Source of the DNA: Chlamydiales bacterium STE3
GTDB taxonomy: Bacteria; Chlamydiota; Chlamydiia; Chlamydiales; Parachlamydiaceae
Direction: 5' to 3'
Assembly (NCBI GenBank): GCA_011125455.1
Contig: VKHO01000056.1
Coordinates: 1 to 64,000 of the forward strand
DNA: 64,000 nucleotides
The notes under the pieces: generated by a model
Seen by the model: only the letters and a program-made list of their open reading frames with translations
Told to the model about the DNA's origin: nothing
The model's database searches: none
Part shown: one piece after another, positions 38,143 to 45,856 of the stretch
How positions within the stretch are numbered: position 1 is the stretch's first letter
Layout: every line of letters begins with the position of its first letter
Program-made: the position numbers and the translations under genes

Positions 38143-38805
38143 TCATTTTTCAAAATGAAGGTGCGTTAGATTCGGTAAGCCTGCAACTTGCCAATCTGTT
38201 GCAAATTTTTGCAGGCATTTTTTTAAAGCAGGCGAAGACATGGTCAGTTGATGGTATAGCTCCTCTTTGATAGTAGCATGCTGGATGCCGCTGCGGGCAC
38301 AGAAAAGAAAGTCTTCAAGAGTTTTGATTGAGGCTCCTAGAATTTGTGTAGTAAATTTTTGGTTTTTGAACAATTCAAGGATGGCTAAACAGGTCTCTTG
38401 TGGATTTTCCATATGCGAGAAATAGAGAGCTATCATGTTGGCTTCAAGATGAGCTGCTAAGAAAGCTTGCTCTAGGCCCAAAACGCTTGTGCCAATTACC
38501 GGAATGCCTTCTTGAATGAGCTGATGCATGACTTCTAGACCCACCTTGTCTACCGGAATCTTAATCATAAAACGTGGCGAAATGCGGAAGAGCATTCTGG
38601 CTTCTTCTAGCATCTCTTTGACAGTAGAAGCGGTCAGCTGAACGGCTACAGGGCCTTGTTGTATACTAAGGAGCTTGAACAAAGTCTCTGAGATGGAAGA
38701 TGCTTTAGAAAGTATCGTTGGATTTGTAGTGACTCCTGAAAGGATGCCTAAGTTCTTAGCTTCTTGAAGAGTCTCTAAATGAATGGTATCAAGCCAGATT
38801 TTCAT
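38143..38805 (-). CDS. Transaldolase / fructose-6-phosphate aldolase-like
   Basis: A 220-residue TIM-barrel transaldolase of the small TalC/FSA group. Asp6 in W-L-D-T, Asn28 in T-T-N-P-T and the Schiff-base Lys82 in M-I-K-I-P-V match the catalytic triad positions (D6, N28, K85) of the E. coli enzyme FSA. G-T-S-V-L-G-L-E-Q-A and I-L-G-A-S-I-K follow. It likely interconverts pentose phosphate intermediates. It begins four bases after a degenerate Nudix-fold gene, so the two are an operon. Which of transaldolase and aldolase activity dominates is not decidable from the sequence. Confidence 0.9.
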   Translation of the reverse strand: MKIWLDTIHLETLQEAKNLGILSGVTTNPTILSKASSISETLFKLLSIQQGPVAVQLTASTVKEMLEEARMLFRISPRFMIKIPVDKVGLEVMHQLIQEGIPVIGTSVLGLEQAFLAAHLEANMIALYFSHMENPQETCLAILELFKNQKFTTQILGASIKTLEDFLFCARSGIQHATIKEELYHQLTMSSPALKKCLQKFATDWQVAGLPNLTHLHFEK

Positions 38806-38809
38806 GCGA

Positions 38810-39265
38810 TTATTCTCCCATTTCAGAATAGAAGATACTCCTTTCGATTTTTTCTAGGATGCAAGAAAGAGGCTCCATTAAGGGACAAGGCAAGGATTGT
38901 AAAGGAAAAAAGCTGAGGGGTTTAGGGAGGTCCACGATTTGGCCATCCCAATTGCATCTAAAGAAAAAATGCAAAATTAAACGATTAATATTTTGGCTGT
39001 GGACATGCACCAAATGAAGATTCGAAGGGGATATTACAATAGCGGTTAGCTCATTAATTTTTTTTATGAGCTCTTTAGTCATAGAAGCATTTCCTTCAAT
39101 GGAGATCATGGGCAATGCATAGGTTGTTGCTTGCTCTTGCCATTGGAAAAGGATACTATCTTCTTTTTTTAAGATTAAATGAGCTTTTACCATCGGCCTT
39201 GATTGGACTTCCCTGATATTCATACCCATTTTAGAAAGAGGAAGGCCAGCCGTTTTTTCTTCCAT
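38810..39265 (-). CDS. Degenerate Nudix-fold protein
   Basis: A 151-residue protein. Residues 26-55 (V-K-A-H-L-I-L-K-K-E-D-S-I-L-F-Q-W) and 83-106 (L-H-L-V-H-V-H, then L-I-L-H-F-F-F-R-C-N-W-D-G) follow the Nudix fold, with the F-F-P-L-Q-S-L-P tail. At the Nudix box the aligned positions are I54, A60, K68, K69 and L73 in place of the Gly, Glu, Arg, Glu and Glu of G-x5-E-x7-R-E-U-x-E-E; only E72 remains. Hydrolysis is therefore unlikely and a binding role more plausible. It is translationally linked to the transaldolase (four-base gap). The link to Nudix is fold-level and moderately certain. Confidence 0.6.
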   Translation of the reverse strand: MEEKTAGLPLSKMGMNIREVQSRPMVKAHLILKKEDSILFQWQEQATTYALPMISIEGNASMTKELIKKINELTAIVISPSNLHLVHVHSQNINRLILHFFFRCNWDGQIVDLPKPLSFFPLQSLPCPLMEPLSCILEKIERSIFYSEMGE

Positions 39266-39578
39266 GTTCTACCTTTTTAAACATCTTATAGGATCAGCCA
39301 TTACACCAGACTCTGCTTATCAGGATAAACAAAAGAAGGGGATGCAGTTGGATCATTGGTACCCTGATTATCCTTAAAACAAGGTCAAAGAATGGGCTTT
39401 TTATTAAATGATCAATTTTTTTAAGCAAAGCAAGTTATGCAAGAAGTCTATTTTTTTATCAAATGAATATCTTGCACCCTTAGAGGTGCAGTGCGTTAAT
39501 TAATGGGGATGAACAATAATCGTTGAAATAAAAAGATTTGTGAGTTGCAGGACTTTAAAGTCCTGCCATGCAATATTG
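39266..39578. other. Intergenic with a perfect palindrome
   Basis: A 313-base gap that holds only a 20-base perfect palindrome at 39547-39566 (given separately) and AT-rich sequence. No gene on either strand was supported. Confidence 0.35.
39547..39566. repeat. 20-base perfect palindrome
   Basis: GCAGGACTTTAAAGTCCTGC reads identically on both strands, with TTTAAA at the centre. It lies 13 bases past the stop of the exported protein at 39579-40067, on its downstream side. A hairpin with ten-base arms and little or no loop is weaker than a terminator and no T-run follows, so a protein-binding site or a transcription-attenuating element are both possible. Confidence 0.6.
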
Positions 39579-40067
39579 CTAAGGATTTGCTGCTTTTAGA
39601 ATAGGTAACCAAACAGAGCGAGCGCGATTGACATCGTGGATGTTTTCTGTAAAGTAGCCGATAACGACGTTGCCCTCATCGGTGTTAAAAGAGCGGCCCC
39701 ATCCGTGTGCTTTTTCACCCTCTTCATCTTTAGCAGACCATTCATAGAGAATGCTGTTAGTGCCCTTTTCAATTACCCAAAAATCGATGTTCATTTTAGG
39801 CAGCATCTGGATCAGGCCTTTTTTAAAAGATGAAGTGTCCTGAATATCTTTTTTAGCGTTGCCAATGCTTAAACCAAAAAATTCTTTTGCTGTTTGTTGT
39901 GTTGTCCCTTGGGGGATATAAATAAGCGTGGTGCCTTTTTCATTTTCTACCTGATTGCCTATTGTCCAACTTTGCGAGAGGTCAGGTAAATGGTATTGGT
40001 TCATTAAAGCGTGGTCTGCAAATAATGTTGTTGTCATTAAACAAAGGCTAAAAAAAATAGATTTCAT
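39579..40067 (-). CDS. Exported protein of unknown function
   Basis: Unrecognised 162-residue protein. Residues 1-17 are a signal peptide ending in L-F-A. The mature domain has alternating strands and two helices with W-T-I-G-N, T-T-L-I-Y-I-P and a conserved-looking E-W-S-A-K-D-E-E-G segment, and ends at V-W-L-P-I-L-K. It contains no cysteine in the mature part and no catalytic motif. Likely periplasmic or secreted. It is transcribed alone on the minus strand, downstream of the cyclase-family gene. Confidence 0.65.
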   Translation of the reverse strand: MKSIFFSLCLMTTTLFADHALMNQYHLPDLSQSWTIGNQVENEKGTTLIYIPQGTTQQTAKEFFGLSIGNAKKDIQDTSSFKKGLIQMLPKMNIDFWVIEKGTNSILYEWSAKDEEGEKAHGWGRSFNTDEGNVVIGYFTENIHDVNRARSVWLPILKAANP

Positions 40068-40152
40068 TCAACTTTCTCTCTTTTAAATTCTTAATTAGCG
40101 CCATTCTTATATAAAAGTAATAAAACATCTCCGATTCTTTCTCTAGATTTTT

Positions 40153-40848
40153 TTAAAGAGTGCAGCCAAATAGGCGGATAGGAGACTCTGTACCTTCTGC
40201 TATCGCTAGTGGAATAATGAAAACCTGTCCCCCAATTGGAGGCATTTGTTTCAAATTAGCGATATTCTCTACAATGTACTTATTAGCTCCTAAAATCAAC
40301 TGATGTACAGGATACCCACTCTCAGGCTTATCAGGAGATAGTGTGTCGATCCCTATCCCTGAAATGTCTTTAGAAAGTAGATACCTTGCAGCTTCTTCAG
40401 AAAGAGTAGGAAAATGGTAGTGATTGCGGTATCTTTCAGGATCATGCCAAAATTGATCCCAACCTGTGTAAAACATGATAAACATTCCTTCAATAATGGG
40501 AGTATAGTCAGTCTCAAATGAGAGGATGTCAGCGAGAGAGATAGAATAGAGTGCGTGTGAGCGGGACGAAACATTAATGACTCCAGCTGAGCGAATAAGA
40601 GACGAAAGAGGGAGATCGCTAATACTTAAGCCATTCTGAAAGCAATGCTTTGGGGCGTCAATGTGCGTACCAATGCCACAAGGCATGTCCATTGCCTGTA
40701 CGAGAAATTTCGTGTTAGTTGGGCATTCATTATAATGGAGTAAATTGCGCATTTGAAAACAGCATTGATCATCCCACTTTGGAATATCTTTTGAAAGGGG
40801 GTGAGTTAAATCAATCCATTTAAATGATGGTGAAGAACAATTTTGCAC
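40153..40848 (-). CDS. Cyclase-family hydrolase (kynurenine formamidase-like)
   Basis: A 231-residue protein of the PF04199-type cyclase fold. W-I-D-L-T-H-P-L-S at the start, G-T-H-I-D-A-P-K-H (residues 60-68), G-M-F-I-M-F-Y-T-G-W and I-G-I-D-T-L-S-P-D match the family. The usual metal motif is H-x-G-T-H-x-D; here the first His position is Gly58 while His62 and Asp64 are kept. A relocated ligand or an altered substrate is possible. The family includes arylformamidases that degrade kynurenine and various amide hydrolases; the substrate is unknown. Cytosolic; no signal peptide. Confidence 0.8.
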   Translation of the reverse strand: MQNCSSPSFKWIDLTHPLSKDIPKWDDQCCFQMRNLLHYNECPTNTKFLVQAMDMPCGIGTHIDAPKHCFQNGLSISDLPLSSLIRSAGVINVSSRSHALYSISLADILSFETDYTPIIEGMFIMFYTGWDQFWHDPERYRNHYHFPTLSEEAARYLLSKDISGIGIDTLSPDKPESGYPVHQLILGANKYIVENIANLKQMPPIGGQVFIIPLAIAEGTESPIRLFGCTL

Positions 40849-40917
40849 GATAGTAAAATTAGATTTCTTGATTTAAATCATACACAGGAAAGAAATGAAA
40901 AAGATAGCTTTTTTGCC

Positions 40918-40954
40918 AAGGTATGCAAAACATTTTTAATAATTTGCATACCTT
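40918..40954. repeat. 12-base perfect inverted repeat
   Basis: AAGGTATGCAAA at 40918-40929 and its exact complement TTTGCATACCTT at 40943-40954, separated by 13 AT-rich bases. It lies between the start of the cyclase gene and the end of the second DUF2608 gene (both minus). The stem is not followed by a long T-run on the minus strand, so it is either a weak terminator for the DUF2608 gene or an operator upstream of the cyclase gene. Confidence 0.65.
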
Positions 40955-40964
40955 AGAGATAAAA

Positions 40965-41801
40965 TTATTCTAACGCATTTTCAATGCTCATGATGTAGAC
41001 GCGGTCGTTAGAAATTAAGTCCGCTCTCTGATGAATGAGTTCCCAGGTCAGTTTCCATTCCTCGTCAGTGACATAAGGTGTATTTTGATGCTGCGCTCTA
41101 TAATGGAGGCCAAGAAAAGCAATCCCAAGTTCTCTTAATTCATTTTCAACGCTTTGTAAATTTTCCAAGTTATCATCAACCAAAATGATACGCGAAGGTT
41201 TTTTGGAGGTATAATCTAAGAAGACACGTAGGACAGATCCTTTTGAGGGGAATGCATTAGAATGTAAGATCCCATCTTGATAAAGGGGGTAGCTTCCCAT
41301 AAATGAGGCAAATTCAAAAAAGACAATTCCATTGTCAACTATGCCAGAAGGTATAAAATGAATTCCAAGACGCTCGAGTTCTTCTTTTCTCCACTGCGGG
41401 ACTGAGCCTATTTGGGGAATTGAAAAAGTGTTTGTTGCAGTAAATCCCAAAACGGTAGCCCCTGTGTTTTGCAGTTTTTGAATGAGTATGGGCAGATTGG
41501 GTTCTGTCAATTGGCTTGGGGTTTGGGTGACCATTAAGAGGGGAACAAGGTGCTTTTGATTAGGGCTAAAAGCTGCAAGTTCGTTAGAAAATTTCAGTTT
41601 GTTTTTTTTTAATGTCGCCATCTGAAGGGCTGGACTTGTCGGTTCCGTAAGGGTGTAGTCGATGTCAAACAAAATTAAATCATCCGTTCCTAAAAGACCT
41701 GCTGATGATTCCACTTCGTAAAGATTGTGAATTTCTTTAATTTCGCCAGACAGAGAACTAATCAAACATAAAGAAGAAATGATAGTAAAAGCGATTTTCA
41801 T
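40965..41801 (-). CDS. Exported HAD-like protein, DUF2608 family (second copy)
   Basis: A 278-residue paralog of the protein at 2244-3122. Signal peptide at residues 1-19. F-D-I-D-Y-T with Asp46, Asp48 and Thr50 is the HAD nucleophile site; I-I-L-V-D-D-N-L-E-N-L is the acidic motif four, matching the other copy, and F-L-G-L-H-Y corresponds to F-I-G-F-H-Y there. Tyr replaces the Glu found at the +1 position in the first copy, so substrates may differ. Likely periplasmic or secreted phosphatase, by inference. The downstream inverted repeat at 40918 may end its transcript. Confidence 0.75.
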   Translation of the reverse strand: MKIAFTIISSLCLISSLSGEIKEIHNLYEVESSAGLLGTDDLILFDIDYTLTEPTSPALQMATLKKNKLKFSNELAAFSPNQKHLVPLLMVTQTPSQLTEPNLPILIQKLQNTGATVLGFTATNTFSIPQIGSVPQWRKEELERLGIHFIPSGIVDNGIVFFEFASFMGSYPLYQDGILHSNAFPSKGSVLRVFLDYTSKKPSRIILVDDNLENLQSVENELRELGIAFLGLHYRAQHQNTPYVTDEEWKLTWELIHQRADLISNDRVYIMSIENALE

Positions 41802-41877
41802 TTTTATCCTAAATATTATTTTTTTAATAATTTTAAATTAAATTAATTAAAAAAGCTAGAAATACACTTATTACTTT

Positions 41878-42915
41878 CTAATTTCTTCTGTTCTTTATTG
41901 GCGGAGGATTTCTTTCAAAATCTCGTTGATGCCAGTAGGGATAAGGAGGATAGGTTGCACTAACAGCATCTAGGCGTGCAATTTGATCAATCGTTAAGCT
42001 CCAGCCAACAGCCCCTAAGTTTTGTTTGAGCTGTTCTTCATTGCGCGCACCTAGCACTATATTGACAACGGTTGGCCTCTGTAGAATCCAATTTAGGGCT
42101 ATTTGAGGGACACTTTTTCCTGTTTCTAAAGAGATGGTTTCTAGAACATCAATCACGGAAAATAGGTACTCGTTATCTACTTGAGGACCACCAGAAGTTC
42201 CTCCAGATTTTAACCTACCTTCGGGGAGCGGCTTTCCTCTTCTGATTTTACCCGTTAATCTTCCCCAGCCGAGTGGGCTCCAAGCCATAAGGCCGACCCC
42301 TTGATCAATCCCTAAAGGCATTAACTCTTCCTCGTAATCACGTCCGATCAAGGAGTAATATCCTTGATAAACAACATAACGAGAAAGGCCATACTTTTCA
42401 GAGGTAGCTAAGGATTTCATGACATGCCAGCCGGAGAAGTTAGAACAGCCAATGTAGCGGATTTTCCCACTTTGAACGAGGTTGTCCAAAGCACTTAGAG
42501 TTTCTTCGACAGGAGTTAGAGCGTCAAAACCATGCATGAAGTAGATATCAATGTGGTCAGTTCCCAGCCTCTCTAGGCTAGCTTCACAGGATTTGATTAA
42601 ATGATAGCGGGATGAACCCACATCATTTAGATCATCGCCCATCCTAAAGGTCGCTTTTGTGGATATCAAAACTTTGTCTCGCTTACCTTTCAGCGCTTGT
42701 CCCAAAATGGCTTCTGCATTTCCCATGGAATAAACGTCAGCGGTGTCGAATAAATTAACCCCTGCATCCAAGCAGATGTCCACTAACTTGGCAGCTTCCT
42801 TGAGATCTGTGGAGCCCCACCGCTTAAAAAATTCCGTTGAGCCGCCAAAAGTTGCAGTACCAAAACTCAAAACCGGTATTTTTAATCCTGATCTACCCAA
42901 TTGCCTATATTCCAT
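41878..42915 (-). CDS. Aldo/keto reductase
   Basis: A 345-residue AKR of the YajO/voltage-gated-channel-beta-like group. The catalytic tetrad is complete: Asp57 and Tyr62 in F-D-T-A-D-V-Y, Lys87 in S-T-K and His128 in F-M-H. The NADPH-binding end has G-A-R-N-E-E-Q-L. The fold is a TIM barrel reducing small aldehydes and ketones. It starts 72 or so bases after an AT-rich gap from the DUF2608 gene and is likely a separate transcript. No odd features. Confidence 0.92.
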   Translation of the reverse strand: MEYRQLGRSGLKIPVLSFGTATFGGSTEFFKRWGSTDLKEAAKLVDICLDAGVNLFDTADVYSMGNAEAILGQALKGKRDKVLISTKATFRMGDDLNDVGSSRYHLIKSCEASLERLGTDHIDIYFMHGFDALTPVEETLSALDNLVQSGKIRYIGCSNFSGWHVMKSLATSEKYGLSRYVVYQGYYSLIGRDYEEELMPLGIDQGVGLMAWSPLGWGRLTGKIRRGKPLPEGRLKSGGTSGGPQVDNEYLFSVIDVLETISLETGKSVPQIALNWILQRPTVVNIVLGARNEEQLKQNLGAVGWSLTIDQIARLDAVSATYPPYPYWHQRDFERNPPPIKNRRN

Positions 42916-43272
42916 GGTAATTCCTTTAAATAATCCAAATAAAAACTTCTTTTTAACATGGATAAGGCTTTTTTTTAATCACTATTTGAAAAATAAGAGG
43001 GGGAGATCATATTGATATTGAATCTTTTTATTTAATTCTGTAATATTTTTAGCTGAATAAACAGCAATGAACTGTTCAATCGCAAATTTCAAAAGGAAAA
43101 AAACTCATTTTCTATTTATTCTTCTGTGTCTGCTCTTTGAACCTCTGCGCTCAACAGCAGAGTAACCTAGTTTTTTCGGACATTTTTTACTGCGACTTCA
43201 AATTAACGCTTAGTGAATGACAAGCGAATTAAATCTAACGTTTTAAATTTTTGCTTATTTTAAGGAAAATAT
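42916..43272. other. Divergent intergenic region
   Basis: A gap of 357 bases between the divergently transcribed aldo/keto reductase and MFS carrier genes, so it should hold both promoters. No palindromic operator or RNA gene stood out, and the short plus-strand frame that reaches 43015 is in antisense to the reductase start. Confidence 0.35.
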
Positions 43273-44511
43273 ATGAGTTATTCTTCAAGGTCGAAAACGG
43301 GTGCGATAGCTGTCTGGTTACTTGCGTCGGTTTTTTATGCATACCAATACCTTTTAAGGGTAATGCCTAACATTATGTTAGAGGATATCATGCGGGAGTT
43401 TGATATTAGTGCCGCGGCGTTTGGGCAGTTTTCAGGAATTTATTATATCGGTTATTCCCTTATGCATCTGCCGATTGGGATCATGCTTGATCGTTATGGC
43501 CCTAGAAAGATCATGACAGGGTCTATTCTTATGACGGTGGTGGGGTTACTCCCTTTAATTTTTGCAGAGCACTGGGCTTATCCTATTCTTGGTAGAATGT
43601 TGATTGGAATGGGTTCTTCGGCTGCAATCTTAGGTCTATTTAAAATTATTCGTCTGACTTTTAAAGAAGCGCAGTTTTCTCGTATGCTGAGCTTTTCTGT
43701 AACACTCGGGTTAGTGGGTGCTATTTACGGCGGCGGACCGGTAAGCTACATGAATGACATTCTGGGTTATCAAAGCGTTATCCAAATTTTTGCTGTTGGA
43801 GGCGTATGCTTAGCAGGATTGACTTATTGGATGATCCCAAATGAAACGCAAACTAAGACGGATTCTATACTCTCAAACGTTAAAGAGGTATTAAGCAACC
43901 GAAAAGTCATCTGGTTATGTTTATTGGCTGGATTTATGGTAGGCCCTCTTGAAGGATTTGCAGATGTATGGGGGACAGCTTTTTTTAAGCAGGTTTACGG
44001 TTTTGATTCCACCTTAGCTGCAAGCTTGCCCTCTATGATTTTTATTGGCATGTGTTTTGGAGCTCCAGTGCTCAGCTTGATTGCGGAAAAAACAAATAGT
44101 TATTTGGGCACGATTATTGGCTCTGGGTTAGTGATGGCAATCAGTTTTTGCTGTTTAATCTTTTATGCACTTTCTTCCACAATGCTCAGCATCTCTTTTA
44201 CTTTAGTGGGCGTATGTTGCGCTTATCAAATTTTAGCGATTTATAAAGCATCGACTTACGTGCGTGAAGAAGTTGCAGGATTAACTACAGCAGTTGCCAA
44301 TATGATTATCATGATTTTTGGGTATATTTTTCATTCGGTCATTGGGAACGTTGTAAATCTTTTTGGTGGTCCAGGTGAGGCTGAGGCTCTTAGTTATGGA
44401 ATAGCAACAATTCCTCTTGCCCTTTTTATAGGAACTTTTGGCTTTGTTATTTTTCTCGTCAGAGAAAAAATGGCGAATAAGCAAGTCTCTATCATCAGCC
44501 TGAGCAACTAG
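43273..44511 (+). CDS. Major facilitator superfamily transporter
   Basis: A 412-residue protein with twelve predicted helices in two six-helix halves. G-I-M-L-D-R-Y-G-P-R-K after helix 2 is the MFS loop motif (D-R-x-G-R-R). The end of helix 6 and the central loop with N-E-T-Q-T-K-T-D lie at the middle. The nearest resemblance is to the anion/organic-phosphate or sugar-phosphate carriers in the amoeba-associated bacteria, but no substrate signature could be fixed. A strong terminator follows at 44520. Confidence 0.9.
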   Translation: MSYSSRSKTGAIAVWLLASVFYAYQYLLRVMPNIMLEDIMREFDISAAAFGQFSGIYYIGYSLMHLPIGIMLDRYGPRKIMTGSILMTVVGLLPLIFAEHWAYPILGRMLIGMGSSAAILGLFKIIRLTFKEAQFSRMLSFSVTLGLVGAIYGGGPVSYMNDILGYQSVIQIFAVGGVCLAGLTYWMIPNETQTKTDSILSNVKEVLSNRKVIWLCLLAGFMVGPLEGFADVWGTAFFKQVYGFDSTLAASLPSMIFIGMCFGAPVLSLIAEKTNSYLGTIIGSGLVMAISFCCLIFYALSSTMLSISFTLVGVCCAYQILAIYKASTYVREEVAGLTTAVANMIIMIFGYIFHSVIGNVVNLFGGPGEAEALSYGIATIPLALFIGTFGFVIFLVREKMANKQVSIISLSN

Positions 44512-44519
44512 TCGCCTCC

Positions 44520-44551
44520 AAGCTGAGAGGAATGCAACCCTCTCAGCTTTT
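44520..44551 (+). terminator. Rho-independent terminator after the MFS gene
   Basis: AAGCTGAGAGG at 44520-44530 pairs perfectly with CCTCTCAGCTT at 44539-44549 across an eight-base loop, and TTT follows. Eleven base pairs with five G-C pairs and a short T-run make a convincing terminator, placed nine bases after the MFS stop. It may also stop the minus-strand transcript that contains the Lys-rich peptide. Confidence 0.85.
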
Positions 44552-44614
44552 CGCAAATCATCATTCTAGCCTTGATGAAACAGCTGTGCTAAAGTTAAGG
44601 CAAAGCAGTTTAGC

Positions 44615-44731
44615 TCAAGCGTTTGCAGTCTTCTTCTGCTTTTTTTCATTTTTTGCAGCCTTTTTTTCCTTTGGGGACAATAAGGGCTTCTTTTTTTCAT
44701 CTTTACGATGCTTAACTACTTCCTTAGTCAT
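44615..44731 (-). CDS. Lys-rich 38-residue peptide
   Basis: A 38-codon frame from the ATG at 44731, with an AAGGAG six bases before it, ends in TGA at 44615. Sixteen of 38 residues are Lys and there are no aromatic residues, so the product is a highly basic, probably disordered peptide. The strong ribosome binding site and the absence of stops or rare features support it being real. It may bind nucleic acid, as chlamydial histone-like proteins do, or a negatively charged membrane; both are inference. It has no recognised domain. Confidence 0.55.
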   Translation of the reverse strand: MTKEVVKHRKDEKKKPLLSPKEKKAAKNEKKQKKTANA

Positions 44732-45320
44732 AAAAACTCCTTTTTGATCAAGCCTTCGTAATTAACAAAAGAACTTGAAATTCATTTATGCAAACATTCA
44801 TCTACTGATGCAAGTTGGATTATATGCATTTCACAATATTTATGGTGAACTAGCTTGCTAAATTTAGAATATTTTTAATCAAATGAGCTGAGAAAAATCT
44901 CAATTTGTGGGCTACAAAATCCTTATTGAGAATGACAATAAAATTAGAAAGTGCTGTGAAGAATTAAAATCTAGATAAGCGGCCTGAGGCCTATCTTCTA
45001 CCCCCAATTAAATCGGAAGGGAGAAGGTGATGCCTTTCGAATGTTTTTAATTATAAGGAAATTTATCTGCTTCAAAAAGCGTGATGAGCATTCTTTTGCC
45101 CGCTCTTTCCGTTCCTTGGCGACAAAAAAGTCACGTTGATAATATGGCAATTAGGGTTATTCATGCACTTTCTCCAACATGAAAAAGGGAAAGGCTGTGT
45201 TCACTTAATTTAATAGTATTTAGTACCACAAACACTTTCCCTCCCCTCCGAAGAAGGGTTATCCCCCACAAAAGTAAGGGGCTTTTATGAAAGATATTTT
45301 CAGAAAATTCTTAGGTATCC
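44732..45320. other. Gene-poor stretch upstream of Hsp20 end
   Basis: A gap of 589 bases with AT-rich sequence and no open frame with a plausible ribosome binding site. The right part (about 45180-45290) contains C-rich runs and ends near the 3' side of the Hsp20 gene. No RNA gene fold was recognised. The left part should hold the promoter of the Lys-rich peptide. Confidence 0.35.
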
Positions 45321-45758
45321 TTACCCATTTTCCTTGCCGGATTTTACATTGATTTTTTTTGTTTGCCCTTGTTTGGATAGCTGAAGCGAAATTTTTAAAA
45401 TGCCATCGGCATAGACTGCTTGCGGTTCTTGGCTTTCATCAATTTGCGTAGGAAGAACAAGGGAATAGGAATAATTTCTTGTAGAGGATCTGTAGAATTT
45501 TCTTTTTTTATCTTCTTCTTCTTGTTTAGATTCTCCTTTTATCCAAAGAACTCCTTTATTTAAAGTGACTTCAATGTCATTTAAATTCAGCCCTGGTACA
45601 GGCGCCTCAACGTGCAGTTGGTTATTTTCCTCATAAATACGCACCCCTTGTAAGGGAAAATCTTCAGAGCTAGAGAATAAATCTTCGTCGAAGAATTTCG
45701 ACCATATGCTAGGTAAGCGAGATAAGGGGATACGTTCGGGTAGCAAACTTCTATTCAT
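45321..45758 (-). CDS. Small heat shock protein, Hsp20/alpha-crystallin
   Basis: A 145-residue ATP-independent chaperone. The alpha-crystallin domain runs from about residue 40 (V-R-I-Y-E-E-N-N-Q-L-H-V-E-A-P-V-P-G) to residue 130, with the L-N-L-N-D-I-E-V-T and A-D-G-I-L-K-I-S-L strands. It lacks the usual C-terminal I-x-I/V motif as a clear copy (K-K-I-N-V-K is nearest). The start has a strong AAGGAGG. No CIRCE operator was found in the 98 bases upstream. It leads a cluster of stress-type genes. Confidence 0.93.
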   Translation of the reverse strand: MNRSLLPERIPLSRLPSIWSKFFDEDLFSSSEDFPLQGVRIYEENNQLHVEAPVPGLNLNDIEVTLNKGVLWIKGESKQEEEDKKRKFYRSSTRNYSYSLVLPTQIDESQEPQAVYADGILKISLQLSKQGQTKKINVKSGKENG

Positions 45759-45856
45759 AAAAACCTCCTTTTTTTAAATGTTTATTTAAAAGAGTAAGAT
45801 TATTGAGATAGCTGTATGTATCTACCCCTCTTATATACTAAATGATAAATTAATTA

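Noticed and set aside
44532-44747. A 71-codon plus frame just after the MFS terminator.
   Set aside because: It begins inside the terminator hairpin, is Phe-rich as expected for the antisense of a Lys-rich gene, and lacks a ribosome binding site.
45759-45856. Region upstream of hsp20, checked for a CIRCE operator or a ROSE-type thermometer.
   Set aside because: Neither the TTAGCACTC inverted repeat nor a ROSE-like U-rich stem over the ribosome binding site is visible.
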